From Ulva prolifera (taxonomy: Eukaryota > Chlorophyta > Ulvophyceae > Ulvales > Ulvaceae): 64,000 bases of DNA. The stretch is from assembly GCA_023078555.1 (NCBI GenBank), contig CM041198.1, positions 10,793,874-10,857,873 of the forward strand. The letters run 5' to 3'. The notes below the pieces were generated by a model, which saw nothing but the letters and a program-made list of their open reading frames with translations, made no database searches and had not been told where the DNA came from. Below are positions 24,336 to 36,106 of the stretch, piece after piece; the first letter of the stretch is position 1, and each line of letters begins with the position of its first letter. The translations under genes and the position numbers were made by a program.

Positions 24336-24562
24336 GGTACTAGCAGAATCCAATCTCTCCCTGAGCATTCCTCGGTTCTACCTCTGTGCGCAGCAGATAT
24401 GGAATGCTGGTTTCCTGACTTGGCCTGTGCATGACTGCGCGTCTGACCTGCACGAAGGGTAGCCTTTCCGTCAATGCATGCATGCCCCTTTTGCGTTACG
24501 AGGACAAAGTTGGAGAGCCGGGTAGCACCGCCGGAACTACAAGAACATAATTGCCATCCCTC

Positions 24563-24910
24563 TGTCAGAAAGGCTATCCTTCGTCAGGTCAGACACGCAG
24601 TCTTATGTCAAGTCAGGAGGCCAGCATCTCATACCTGCTGCGCACAGAGGTAGAACCAGAGAGATGCTGAGGAGGAGACAAGATACGACTAGTACCGTGA
24701 AACAGTGAGAGAAAGGTTACAGCTTTCCGTGTGCACAGCCATATATGCACACTGAATAGTCAAGATTACGGCGGGAGATCCTCGCAGGATCTCCCTCACT
24801 ACTCCGGGACAATCCCGCTGGCGGCTTACCCCCACAAATGATCCGCAGATCATTCGTGCATGGGTGCACCTGTCACCACACTGCTGCCCGCAGGCGCATG
24901 CATTGTGACA
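24563..24910 (-). repeat. 3' LTR of copia copy 1
   Basis: 348 bp, ends TGTCA…TGACA. It contains a TATA-like CATATATG flanked by TGTGCA-type inverted words, a likely U3 promoter region. Confidence 0.93.
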
Positions 24911-24927
24911 CTCCCCCATAAACCCTG

Positions 24928-26427
24928 CTAAGTCTCCACTAGCTGGAGTTTATTACGAACTTCCTGCAAGGCAGGTCCGGGCAGCACTTTGGTAAACACA
25001 TCCGCCAACTGATCAACAGTGCCAACCCATGCTACCTTAAGTTCATCCATCTGGACATATTCCCGCACTCGCAAGTGCCGCACACGAATGTGCTTGGATC
25101 TGTCAGTGGAAACAGCGTTCACGGCCAAAATATTGGCACTCTTATTATCACCCCACAGAGTTGGCTTACGTGGGACAAGTTTCACATCGAGAAGCAACTG
25201 CTTCATCCACATGAGCTCGTTGGCTGTTGCACTCATCGCAATGAGCTCAGCCTCTGTTGTATCCCCAGCCACTATACTCTGCTTCTTCGAACGCCAGAGA
25301 ACACAGTTCCCATACACCCGAACAATCATACCAGACACACTCTTCAGATCTGCAGAATTCGCAAAGTCTGCATCTGAAAACGCCTCTAGTAGGCACCCAT
25401 GTCCCTCAGAGCCTATAAATTTTATTCCTAAATTCTTTGTGGACTGCAGGTATCTCAGAACATGTTGCACGGCAGACCAATGTTCCTTCAGACTACTAGA
25501 CATGTGCCGGGCCAGGGCATGTGCCACATAGCTCGGGTCAGGTCGTGTCACTCCTGCAATATACTGGATGCTCCCTACAGCACTCATGAACCTGGAATGC
25601 TCAGCAGCACTGGCTTTCTCCACGTCAGGGTGCTCTTTCACACTCCTTAGCTGTTGCCGCGGCACTAATGGAGTGGGAGATTTACGACAGTCAGACATAC
25701 TGTACTTGTCTAGCAAGTTCTGGATTTTGTTGCGTTGTGTCATTGTGATGGTTTGGGCCTTTCGATCACGCGTGATCTCAGTGCCAAGTGCCCAAGACAG
25801 GTCACCTAGGTCTCTGCCTTCGAATTTTGTGAGAATGACACCGACGATTTCCTGCAGCTCCGCGGAGCAACTGAAAATAAATAAGTCATCCACCCACAGG
25901 AAAACAAAGCATCGACCGGTTTTACTGACATACAGTCCAGGATCACTCTGTGCGCACACAAATCCCAGTGCAGCCAAGACCTTTACTAAAGCTTTATGCC
26001 ACTCGCGAGCGGCTTGCTTCAGGCCATACAGAGTCTTATGCAATTTCCATACACGTGCTGTCCCATCCGTGAAGTACGGGGGCTGTTCAACGAAAACGTC
26101 TTCCTCCAGGTCACCGTTCAGAAAAGCACACTGTATGTCTATATGCTTAATCTCCAAGTCCTCCTGAGCAGCAATAGACAGCAACACACGCAGTGTCGCG
26201 TAACTACCGACAGGGGACCAGGTCTCGAAGAAATCAACTCCTTCTACCTGAGAATAACCACGAGCTACATATCGTGCCTTGTAACGCTGAATCTCACCAG
26301 CAGGTCCGCGCTTGATCTTGAACACCCACTTGCCCGAGATAGCTTTCTTACCCGCAGGCAGATAGCACAACATAAATGTCCCGTGCTCACCCAGTGCTTC
26401 CACTCCTCCTGCATGGCACGCAGCCAA
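24928..26427 (-). pseudogene. Copia reverse transcriptase and RNase H
   Basis: A 499-residue frame covers the RT from GKWVFKIKR through FFETWSPVG, IDIQCAFLNGDLEEDVFVEQP, YGLKQAAREWHKAL and the catalytic VDDLFIFS (in the position of YVDD). RNase H follows with SDADFANSADLKSVSG, TTEAELIAMSATANELMWMK and WGDNKSANILAVN. The end DQLADVFTKVLP…LQLVET is the normal copia C terminus. The frame is intact but joined to the upstream domain only through a frameshift near 26400. Confidence 0.92.
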
Positions 26428-27225
26428 GCATCCCTGTCTGGACCCGCGAGTCCTTCCTTCATAGAAGGCAGATCAGGGTCGGAAGGCTTCTGCTTCCTGG
26501 CGGCAGCTGCTCTGCGTGACCCACGACGCTGAGCACTCTGCTGCTCACCAGACTCCCCATGCTGATGCTTCAGGCCTGCACCGGACACTCCACAGTCAGC
26601 CGCGGCTGATGTGTCCTGATTGCAGCCTGGAGACTTGATGTCAGCTACTACTGTTTCACAACTAGCAAGATCAGAGCCCGCGGGCTCATGCACAGCAGCT
26701 ACATCCACAGCCAAAGGAACAAGGCGTCTACGTACAAGAGGATTGATTTTAATGCGGGGAAGAGCAGCTGGAAAGGCTCTTACCTCATCAGGCAAATCAA
26801 CCCCGACAGCGGCTGAGGGGGCAGCCTGGACCTCTCCCCCTAATTCGGATCCGGACTCCATCTCAATTTCATCTGGCTCATCCTCCCAGGAAGGTTTCAG
26901 CCCCTCAGCCCCTCGCAGGGGCTTAGCTACTGCTCCCGCGCCAGATGCTGAGGCCGCAGCCGAATTACTCCCTGATCGGACCCGCTGAGCCTCGCGATTC
27001 TGATGGGCCGCAGCCCGTTCATCATCGCTGATGGTGTACTCCTCCATCTCATCTGCATCGTCCTCATCGTAGATGCCAGGACCGTCGTCGTCATCATCTT
27101 CGTCCATCGAATCATCAGACGACGGCGGAGGCATGGGCAGGACACATGCAGCTTCGATGCCAGGGTCATGGAGCTGAGGATTGCGAGTCACCACATACTC
27201 GACAGTGCGTGCTGGAGGGGCCCCA
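26265..27225 (-). pseudogene. Copia integrase-RT linker region
   Basis: A separate frame encodes the acidic, low-complexity linker (runs of Asp/Glu, then Ala/Ser-rich) and ends in DRDAWLRAMQEEWKHW, the start of the copia RT. It is offset from both neighbours, so single-base indels near 27200-27230 and near 26400 broke one original polyprotein. Confidence 0.8.
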
Positions 27226-29440
27226 GATAGGCGCGCCTGTCCTGGGACCCGAAGAGGGGTTCAACGTCAGGGTGGGCAGCTGCACGAGCAATCGCACGCG
27301 TGCGATGCATGGTGTGCCTGGCCACCTCCGGTGTGTCCCGCGCAGGGTCACGCCGGAGCACCTCAGCGGAGGAACCTGCGCCGAAACGCGGAGAGTACAT
27401 TGCCTCATCAGGCAGTGCGTCCTGTCTGAACGTCATGTCCATGGCAGGGACTCTACCATGACGTGGGGGGGCGTGCGAAAATTCACGCAGACGTCGCAGC
27501 ACTCCCCCATCATGTGTGGAGTCAGTGACGAACGAGGGGACATCACTGTCAGTCACGCGGACACCCTCGTCATCACCCTCAAAGACAACTTGCAGGGAGT
27601 TCGCAAACTCTGCAGGTTCTCTCTTGTCCACAACAGCGGACGCATCGTACTTACGTACGTGTCGGATCATCTGATCCGTGGTGCACATGATCTGCCGCAC
27701 CACCACAACCCTACCCCCAGGAACGTCATGGGCGTACACACGCTGCATGCTGGGCCCCAGCCCAGCACCAACCCAGTATGCGACCATACCCTGCGCGGAC
27801 AACTTCCGCAACTTATCATCCCTAGGGTACGCATACACCTCAACCCCCCATGGACGCTGCTGCTTCACCAAATCCTGGAACACCTCAACGGAGGTGTCTC
27901 TGAAAAAAGACATGTAGGGAATGATGTCCCTATCACAAGACCTGGTCAAAAACTCATCCAGTTCTGTCATAGTGAGCAACTCCCACTTGCGCTTCTCCTC
28001 CTCCCGCAACTTATCACGTTCGGCCTTTTTCATGCGCTTATTAGCCCGCTCAGCCTGCTGTACATCCGCAGCTGTATTGGCATCACGCTGAGCTTTCTGA
28101 GCTTTCATCATTATTGCCAGTTTGTCATGGTGCAGCGCCGAGCACGGCGTGAGATTGTGACCATGGATGACACTGGCAAGGCATTCAATCCACAGGAACA
28201 GAGGAAGACCGCTCGCAAGCAGTACAGCTCGGACTGCCTCGAAAGCAATACCGATCCTCCGCTCGATCATGCCATTACAGCGATGATCAGCTGTGGGGGT
28301 GGTGCGGTGAGTGATGCCACGACGCTGGAGGTAGAGCTTTAAGGCCTCAACCATGAACTCTCCCCCTTTGTCGGTGTGAAGGATGCGCACACCCGGTTCA
28401 CCTGGCTTCACCACATTCACCCGAACGCGCTCAATGATGTAAGAGATCATGGCCGCAGCCTCACTCTTCTTACGCAGACCGACAATGAAAGTATAACGCG
28501 TGAAGGCGCACATCACAAATAAAACATACTTCACACCGCCGATCCCAACTGGAGTGATGGGACCAGCCAAATCAGCATGCAATTGCTCGCCAGGGTATTT
28601 CGCCTGGCCTAAGAGCTCACGATTATTGGCTGAGATTTTGCCCGCGGGCACTTTGCCAATTCTGCAGCCGTGACAACGATTCCCCATTGGCTCGGGGTCA
28701 ACTTTCAAATTCAGGTCACCATAAAAATCACTATTTGACTGCATCCGTTTTAAGACCCACGTCGACTGATGAAACGACAAATGAGCTAGGAATGCAGGTT
28801 CCAGCAAGTAAGCATCATGTGGGACCTCAGCTCCCCCAGCATTGAGGCGCTTGAGGTCGATCGCCGCAGCGGCCACATGACACCACTGGTGTTGATCTGC
28901 CACAACAGAGGTCGGACTGCTCTGGTCGGACCACACCACTCCCCTGTTGACAGGATGACCCTCAAGAACAGGCTTCTTGATGGAACACATTTTGAAAGCA
29001 AAGACGCGACACTCATCCTCATCCAGCTCCTGGTGTTTGGACGCATCCTCAATACCAGTAGCCATGTCTCCGAAACCGGGGACATACAACACACTCCTAC
29101 GCGTGTCTAAGTAGATCTTCTCGTGACGAAGACCCATAGTACTCAGTATGTTATATGGACACTCAGGGGCATAGTACACACCCGGGATTTCCACATCCAG
29201 AGGATGCTTATTCCCATGCTCATCCACATAGGTGCCCAGGTTCACCTGAATGGTTCCCCTGCCCATAATGGGGATCTTGCCTGGTCCCGCGGGATTGGCA
29301 GTTCTCTGGCACGGACCATACTCAGTGAACATGTCGCGATTGCCAACAATGTGAATGTCAGAACCGCTATCAATGATAAAATTCCACGGTGCTAATGCAT
29401 CATGATCCGGGAACTCTTCAGGCAGTTCTACAGCACAAAC
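27188..29440 (-). pseudogene. Copia protease and integrase
   Basis: Protease: FIIDSGSDIHIVGN with the DSG triad. A GAG-pre-integrase region follows with HLSFHQS and GNRCHGCRIGK. The integrase core has the DDE set: HADLAGP, HTDKGGEFM and CNGMIERR. The later part contains the GRVVVVRQIM segment of the integrase C-terminal region. The catalytic residues are intact, but the frame is disconnected from gag by an apparent 2-bp deletion near 29440 and from the linker by an indel near 27200. Confidence 0.9.
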
Positions 29441-30470
29441 ATCTTTGGCCGGCCTGTTTGCGCTGGGGGCAGTTCGCACGCAAGTGTCCCTTCTTCTTGC
29501 AGAAGAAGCAGGTCCTGGTCTCCTCGCGAGGAGCCTTGCCAGCGTCGAGCGCGGCAACTGCGGGACCGTCGCCTCGCTGCTGATTGCGGCAGCCTTGGCC
29601 TGGTTTGCCCGCGGGCGGACCAGACCTAGCCTGCAGCCGCTGCTGCTTGAGCAAATCAGCATGCTCAGGCAAACGTGCAATGATGACATGAGGGGAGGAG
29701 TGTTGAACTTCGCCGCGCACAGCATTGAACTCCTCCCCCACTTCTAAAAGTTTTAATCAGAGCCATCGCTGGCCCACATCGGCACCTAGTGCCTCCAATT
29801 GAGTGTACACACTCATCACTTCACCACAGTACGACCCAACGTCTCTATTTCGCTGTGACAGAGAGTTGAAACGACTCCACAGTCTGTGGATCTCAGCGTC
29901 AGTGCTAGGCCTCTACTTTGCAGTGAGATAGGCCCATGCTTCACACAGATGTGACATGCGATAGACAGTGGTCCTATCCGCGTCAGGCAAAGACATAAGG
30001 ACTTGGGTCCTTGCTCTGGCGTGGACACGCTGTTCGTCCGCGGACGGTGCGTGCTGCAACAGATGGTCTAACTCAAACTGTCCTAACCACAAAAAGACTT
30101 TCTGCTCGTACGCAACGAAGCTTTCGGTCTTAAAATTCCATTCAGGCAATTTCCCTTTGGACAGATCAGGCTCGTTACGTCCCCGAGATGCACGCAGCGC
30201 TTCGGTCAACGTCTCGAGTGTGATGAAAGACTCAGTGTGACCATGATCGTTCACAACATGAGAGGAAAAAGGCACCTGCTGGCTGCTCTGCCCAGTCTGG
30301 GAAGAGGGACGTGGTCGGATAACTCGTCCGCCACGAAGTAACATGCCCGCGGGCTGTTCTCCTTCAGGGAGCTGCTGGTCAGCGTCCCTGTTGTCGATTG
30401 GCTGATGATCAGCCTCGTCCTGCCTCTCCTCGCGAGGAGAGTTGGCGTTAGAGCGATCGGAGTTAGACAT
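29418..30470 (-). pseudogene. Copia gag, interrupted by stops
   Basis: The likely start is the ATG at 30468-30470 (MSNSDRSNANSPREE). The capsid-like part contains LPEWNFKTESFVAYEQKVFL. A zinc knuckle follows, CFFCKKKGHLRANC (CCHC). Compared with copy 2, an in-frame TAG replaces a Tyr codon near 29920 and a TGA replaces an Arg codon near 29760. The gag reading frame is therefore dead. Confidence 0.88.
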
Positions 30471-30775
30471 CCTGCAGTAGGACGGAGGGTGGTTTGTTGC
30501 GCGCAGCAAACAAAACCATGGGATGGCTCGCAAGCCGATAGGTTGAGAAAATAAACGAACGCATTCGCTTTTCCCAGCGCCGATCATTAAAGCAAGCGTC
30601 TCGAATTGTATCTAATAACAGTGTTGCGAGATCGCCTAATGATGCCTGCGCTTATGACCGCGGTCTGAGCGCCGGCAGAACAGTGGAATGCCCGCCGTGT
30701 TTGCGCACAGACTTTGGCCGACGGCTTCCTGAACAAGACCATAGGTCAGAGGATCGTAACCTCTCACCGATACCA

Positions 30776-31123
30776 TGTCAGAAAGGCTATCCTTCGTCAG
30801 GTCAGACACGCAGTCTTATGTCAAGTCAGGAGGCCAGCATCTCATACCTGCTGCGCACAGAGGTAGAACCAGAGAGATGCTGAGGAGGAGACAAGATACG
30901 ACTAGTACCGTGAAACAGTGAGAGAAAGGTTACAGCTTTCCGTGTGCACAACCATATATGCACACTGAATAGTCAAGATTACGGCGGGAGATCCTCGCAG
31001 GATCTCCCTCACTACTCCGGGACAATCCCACTGGCGGCTTACCCCCACACATGATCCGCAGATCATTCGTGCATGGGTGCACCTGTCACCACACTGCTGC
31101 CCGCAGGCGCATGCATTGTGACA
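30776..31123 (-). repeat. 5' LTR of copia copy 1
   Basis: 348 bp, near-identical to 24563-24910. It is followed on the right by the CCCTC duplication. Confidence 0.93.
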
Positions 31124-31128
31124 CCCTC

Positions 31129-31481
31129 CTTTGTGGGATCACTGCTGTGCTTCCCATGATCATGCAACACAATGTACAAGTCATTGGGATGGTTGAGGAA
31201 CACGCGGCAGTGCATCTTGTACTTGCAACCATAGCAGGTCACTCCAGTACCCTGGCATTACTGCCTACACGAGGGGGGCCATTGACAGCAGCTGTTTGAT
31301 CTGCCTTTGCAGCCATTTTAGCGGCGTAAGCCCCAACCAGGCCAGCATCTTGCTTTTCTTTGGTTGCTGTACATCGGATGGCCCGTAAATTTCACAGATA
31401 GGTGTGGTCCATCGTAGTAGATTTGCCAGGTTTCTGATTATGCTTACACAGCCTGCAATTGCCCCGCTGATCCTCAGAGTA
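31129..31481. repeat. Rearranged copy of the 3977-4410 repeat
   Basis: Bases 31129-31165 match 4366-4405 in direct orientation, while 31166-31481 match 3977-4290 in reverse orientation. The copy therefore contains a fold-back joint at about 31165. The reading frame of the 206-aa ORF is not preserved. Confidence 0.75.
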
Positions 31482-32294
31482 AGGTCCGCCGAAAACGTAT
31501 AACCTCGGTCATATACAATTCACCAGTCGTATAATATTTGAATCTCTCGCTTTGCCGTATATTGTGCCGTATGGCGTATAAAATGCCGTAAGAGCGTATA
31601 ATGCACCGTTGTTGTAATGGCCAAATCGGTCTGCTCAGAAGCACACCTATTCCAGATGTGCAGGCACCAATTGTGGATACATGTGTATGTATCTCAGGCT
31701 AGTGCCTTGCAAACTTGAGCCAGCCGAAAGTATACCAAAGAATACCTCAGAATGCCAGCCTGTACCATGTCACAGCTGTGCACATGAGCTGCATGCATAC
31801 AGCTACATGTGCATAATTCCACATGCCCATAAAGTGCCACCAGCATTCCTCAGCATGTATAATCTCACATACCTATCCCATGCGTCATGCCACCTTATGC
31901 CTTAGCCTTTTGGCAGTGCGAAGTGCCAGCGCAGTGCGTGCCCCATCATGCATGCGTCGCATGCATACCCCTGGACGGCGCTTGCGCACGCCAAGGGTGC
32001 ATCGTCAATGACCATGCAAGCCAGTCTACGTCTGTGTCTCCATGCAGCACCATCATGCTGTATTGGATTGACAAAGGATGATACATACAAATCCCAATGC
32101 CCGCAGAAGATCGCCAGATCTCGCGGGATGCTGCACCCTGATCCGTACAGAGATCAACGAGCAGCGCGATTCCATAGCTCCACAGAGCTATCAGTAGCGA
32201 GGACAGCACAAAGCAGGGATGGGCCTGGGCACATATATTCCAAGTGTTTTGCTGTGATCGACACAATTACCTTTGGTCGATTGGGGCGCTTCTG
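31482..32294. other. Unassigned DNA with a cluster of CGTATA words
   Basis: At 31497-31610 the words CGTATA and GCCGTA recur many times at short, irregular spacing. The rest holds CATGCA-rich DNA and no credible gene. Confidence 0.5.
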
Positions 32295-32642
32295 TGTCAG
32301 AAATGCTCTATCTTGTCAGGTCAGACGCGCAGTCTTTAGTACAGGTCAGGTCAGGACAGCCAGCGTTCCATACCTGCTGCGCACAGAGGTAAAACCGAGG
32401 AACGCTTCAAGGGAGTGCTAGCACCGTGAAACAGTAAGAAGAAGTGGTTACAGATCTCAGTGTGCACAAGCTTATATGCACACTGAACACTCAAGGTTAC
32501 GGCGGGAAACCCTCGCGGGATCTCTCTCACTACATCGAGACAATCACTGCTGGCGGCTTACCCCTGCACTGGATCCGCGCGCCTCCGTGCATGGGTGCAC
32601 CTGTCACCACACTGCTGCCCGCAGGCTCATGCATTGGGGACA
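32295..32642 (-). mobile_element. Degraded solo copia LTR
   Basis: Minus-oriented LTR, from TGTCAGAAATGC to a damaged end GGGGACA instead of GTGACA. The flanks TTCTG and CAGCA do not match, so its target duplication is lost or it was cut by recombination. Confidence 0.8.
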
Positions 32643-32819
32643 CAGCACGCCGCGCATTTTCCTCGTCGCCCACCGGAGTACCCCGGCGCCGTCCCAGAAA
32701 ACTGCCCGGAATTTTATCAAAAAACAAATTTTTGCCTTGACTTTCCGGCGGACTGTAGACCCCTGACACTAACACTAGCTGCGCCTCAGATTCGCTAACA
32801 CTGCGCTGCACGCTGAATA

Positions 32820-33184
32820 TGTCACAATGCATGAGCCTGCGGGCAACAGTGTGGTGACAGGTGCACCCATGCACGAACGATGCGCGGATCCAGTGCAGGG
32901 GTAAGCCGCCAGCCGAGATTGTCTCGATGTAGTGAGAGAGATCCCGCAAGGGTTTCCCGGCGTAACCTAGGTTGAGTGTTCAGTGTGCATATAAGCTTGT
33001 GCACACTGAGATCTGTAACCATTCTTCTTACTGTTTCACGGTACTAGCAGTATCCGATCTCTGACTCGCATTCCTCGGTTCTACCTCTGTGCGCAGCAGG
33101 TATGGAATGCTGGTTACCTGACCCGACTTAAGACTTAAGACTTCAGACTGCGCGTCTTACCTGCAGATAGAGCATATTTCTGAC
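32820..33184 (+). repeat. 5' LTR of copia copy 2
   Basis: 365 bp, TGTCA…TGACA, followed by TGGTATCGATG at the primer-site position. It is slightly longer than the copy 1 LTR owing to a small ACTTAAG duplication near 33125. Confidence 0.9.
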
Positions 33185-33525
33185 ATGGTATCGATGAATG
33201 TTAGCGTTATGTCTGTCTATGGTCTTGTTCAGGAAGCCGTCGGCCAATGTATGTGCGCAGACACGGCGGGCATTCCACTGTTCTGCCGGCGCTCAGACTG
33301 CGGTCAAAAGCGCAGGCATTATTTAGCTATCTCGTAGTATATTGTTGTTAGACACAATTCGAGAAGCTTGTTTTAATGATCAGCGCTGAGAAAAGCGAAC
33401 GCGTTAGCTTATTTTTCTCGACCTGTCTGCTTCTGGACAGACTGTCTGCTTTCTCGACCTGTCTGCGAGCAATCCCATCGGTTAGTTGCTGCGCGCAACA
33501 AACAACCGTCCGTTCCTACTGCTGG

Positions 33526-34575
33526 ATGTCTCTTTCCAACGCCAACTCCAACGCCAACTCTCCTCGCGAGGAGAGGCGTGACGATGCTGACCAGCAGCCT
33601 CTCGTCGACAGGGACGCTGACCAGCAGCTCCCTGACGGAGAACAGCCCGCGGGTATGTTGCTCCGGGGCGGACGAATTGTCCGGCCACGACCCTCTTCCC
33701 ATACTGGGCAGAGCAGCCAGCAGGTGCCTCTTTCCTCTCATGTTGTTGACGATCACGGTCACACTGAGTCATTCATCACGCTCGAGACGTTGACCGAAGC
33801 GCTGCGTGCATCTCGGGGACGTAGCGAGCCTGATTTGACCAAAGGGAAATTGCCTGAATGGAATTTTAAGACCGAAAGCTTCGTTGCGTACGAGCAGAAA
33901 GTCTTTTTGTGGTTAGGTCAATTCGAGTTAGACCACTTATTGCAGCACGCACCGTCTGCGGACGAACAGCGTGTCCATGCTAGGGCGAGGACACAGGTCC
34001 TGATGTCTTTGCCTGACGCGGATAGGACGACTGTCTATCGCATGTCACACCTGTGTGAAGCATGGGCCTATTTGACTGCAAAGTATAGGCCTAGCACCGA
34101 AGCCGAAATCCACAGACTGTGGAGTCGGTTCAATTCTTTGTCACAACGCAATAAAGATGTCGCGACATATTGTGGTGATGTGATGAGTGTTTACACTCAA
34201 CTGGAGGCACTAGGTGCCGATGTGGGCCAGCGATGGCTTCGTTTGAAACTGTTAGAAGTGGGGGAGGAGTTCAACGCTGTGCGCGGCGAAGTCCAACACT
34301 CCTCCCCTCATGTGATCATATCACGTTTGACTGAGCATGCTGACTTGCTCAAATCACAGCGACAGCTGCAGGCTAGGTCTGGGGCGCCCGCGGGCAAACC
34401 AGGCCATGGCTGGCGCAAGCAGCACCGTGGTGATGGTCCTGTGGTCGCCGCTCTCGCGGCCGGCCAGGCTCCTCGCGAGGAGACCAGAGCTGTTCCTTCT
34501 GCAAGAAGAAGGGACATTTACGTGCGAACTGCCCCCAACGCAAACAGGCTGCGGCCAAGTATGTTTGCGCTATAG
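33526..34575 (+). pseudogene. Copia gag of copy 2
   Basis: Starts MSLSNANSNANSPREE and is open through the capsid region where copy 1 has stops. A 1-bp indel just before the zinc knuckle (near 34490) throws it out of frame; the knuckle itself (CSFCKKKGHLRANC) continues in the frame of the following protease. Confidence 0.85.
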
Positions 34576-35141
34576 AGATGCCTGCCAAGTATCCGCAACC
34601 GGACGCGTCTCTGCCGTGGAACATTATTGTCGATAGTGGGTCGGACATGCATATAGTAGGAAATCGTGAAATGTTCACTGAGTACGGTCCGTGTCAGAAA
34701 GTTGCCAATCTCGCGGGACCAGGGCAGCTTTCTATCATGGGCAGGGGAACCATTCAGGTGAACCTGGGTACTTATGTGGACAAACATGGGAACAAGCATC
34801 CGCTGGATGTGGAAATCCCTGGTGTTTACTATGCCCCTGAATGTCCGTACAACCTGCTCAGCACAATGGGTCTTAGACATGAGCAGATGTTCCTAGATAC
34901 GCGTAGAAATGTGTTGTATGTTCTTGGTCTGGGTGATATGGCTACCGACGTAGAGGATGACGTCAAATATCCGGAACTAGATGTGGATGGTCACCCTGTC
35001 TTTGCGCTCAAAATGGCAGTCGAGACCAAACCAATTCTCGTCGGTGCTCCTGTCAATAGGGGGGTAGTCTGGTCTAACCAGAGCAGTCCGACCTCAGTGA
35101 TTGAGGATCAACAGCAGTGGCATCATGTGCACATGTGCGGG
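34490..35141 (+). pseudogene. Copia zinc knuckle and protease of copy 2
   Basis: Contains the CCHC knuckle and NIIVDSGSDMHIVGNREM with the protease DSG. The frame ends artificially where a solo LTR enters at 35142. Confidence 0.85.
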
Positions 35142-35492
35142 TGTCACAATGCATGAGCCTGCGGGCAGCAGTATGGTGACAGGTGCACCCATGCACGGAC
35201 GATCCGCGGATCCAGTGCAGGGGTAAGCCGCCCGCCGAGATTGTCTCGATGTAGTGAGAGAGATCCCGCGAGGGTTTCCCGAGCGTAACCTTGAGTGTTC
35301 AGTGTGCATATAAGCATGTGCACACTGAGATCTGTAACCATTTCTTATCACTGTTTCACGGTACTAGTTGTATCTTGTCTCCCCTCAGCGTCTCTCTGGT
35401 TCTACCTCTGTGCGCAGCAGGTATGAGATGCTGGCCTCCTGACTTGACATAAGACTGCGCGTCTGACCTGACGAAGGATAGACTTTCTGACA
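35142..35492 (+). mobile_element. Solo copia LTR inside copy 2
   Basis: TGTCACAATGC…TTTCTGACA, 351 bp, interrupts the pre-integrase region. Flanking GCGGG (35137-35141) and GCGGT (35493-35497) look like a 5-bp target duplication with one change. The protein resumes with AVAAIDLQRPNAGGAEV after it. Confidence 0.85.
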
Positions 35493-36106
35493 GCGGTCGC
35501 GGCCATTGACCTGCAGCGACCCAATGCTGGAGGAGCTGAGGTCCCGCATGATGCATACTTGCTGGAACCTGCTTTTCTTGCGCACTTGTCTTTTCATCAG
35601 TCGAATTGGGTTCTCAAACGCATGCAATCCAACGGTGAATTTTATGGTCATTTGAATTTGGATGTCGATTCCGAGCCACTGGGAAATCGGTGTCACGGCT
35701 GCAGAATTGGCAAAGTGCCTGCGGGTAACTTTTCTGCCAATGATCGTGAGCTCATGGGTCAGGCCAAGTGGCCTAGTGAGCAACTGCACGCCGATTTAGC
35801 TGGTCCTGTCTCTCCAGTAGGAATTGGTGGTGTGAAATATGTTTTGTTTGTGATGTGTGCCTTTACCCGTTATACTTTCGTGGTCGGTCTGCGCAAAAAG
35901 AGTGAGGCTGCGGCCATGATCTCTTACATTATTGAACGCATTCGGGTGAATGTGGTGAAGCCAAGTGAACCGGGTGTGCGCATCCTACACACCGACAAAG
36001 GGGGAGAGTTCATGGTCGCGGCCTTAAAACTCTACCTCCAGCGTCGTGGCATCACTCACCGCTTGACCCCCACAGCCGCTCATCGCTGTAACGGCATGAT
36101 CGAGAG
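35493..36106 (+). pseudogene. Copia integrase fragment of copy 2
   Basis: Continues through GNRCHGCRIGK, HADLAGPVSPVG, HTDKGGEFMVA and HRCNGMIER. It therefore keeps all of the DDE core, then stops at the rearrangement joint about 36107. Confidence 0.88.

Larger units (their letters stand above)
22976..24473 (+). mobile_element. Copia mini-element: two LTRs around 139 bp, with nested insertions
   Basis: LTR 22976-23345 starts TGTCA and ends TGACA. It is followed by TGGTATCGG (primer-binding-site position) and a 139-bp leader remnant (23346-23484) closely matching the leaders of the two longer copies. A second LTR starts at 23485 and ends about 24473. All coding sequence is missing. The second LTR is split twice: by a 274-bp insert at 23647-23920 and by a solo LTR at 23988-24335. 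No flanking duplication was found. Confidence 0.8.
24563..31123 (-). mobile_element. Ty1/copia LTR retrotransposon, complete but decayed (copy 1)
   Basis: A 6.56-kb element in minus orientation with 348-bp LTRs at 24563-24910 and 30776-31123 that differ at three positions. Both LTRs start TGTCA and end TGACA. The target duplication CCCTC is at 24558-24562 and 31124-31128. Inside the 5' LTR (right) the minus strand continues TGGTATC, the first seven bases expected for an initiator-Met tRNA primer site. Next to the 3' LTR (left) the minus strand reads ATGGGGGAG, a polypurine tract. Protein order gag, protease, integrase, reverse transcriptase, RNase H is the Ty1/copia order. The insertion split a copy of the repeat also seen at 4366-4410. 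Confidence 0.95.
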
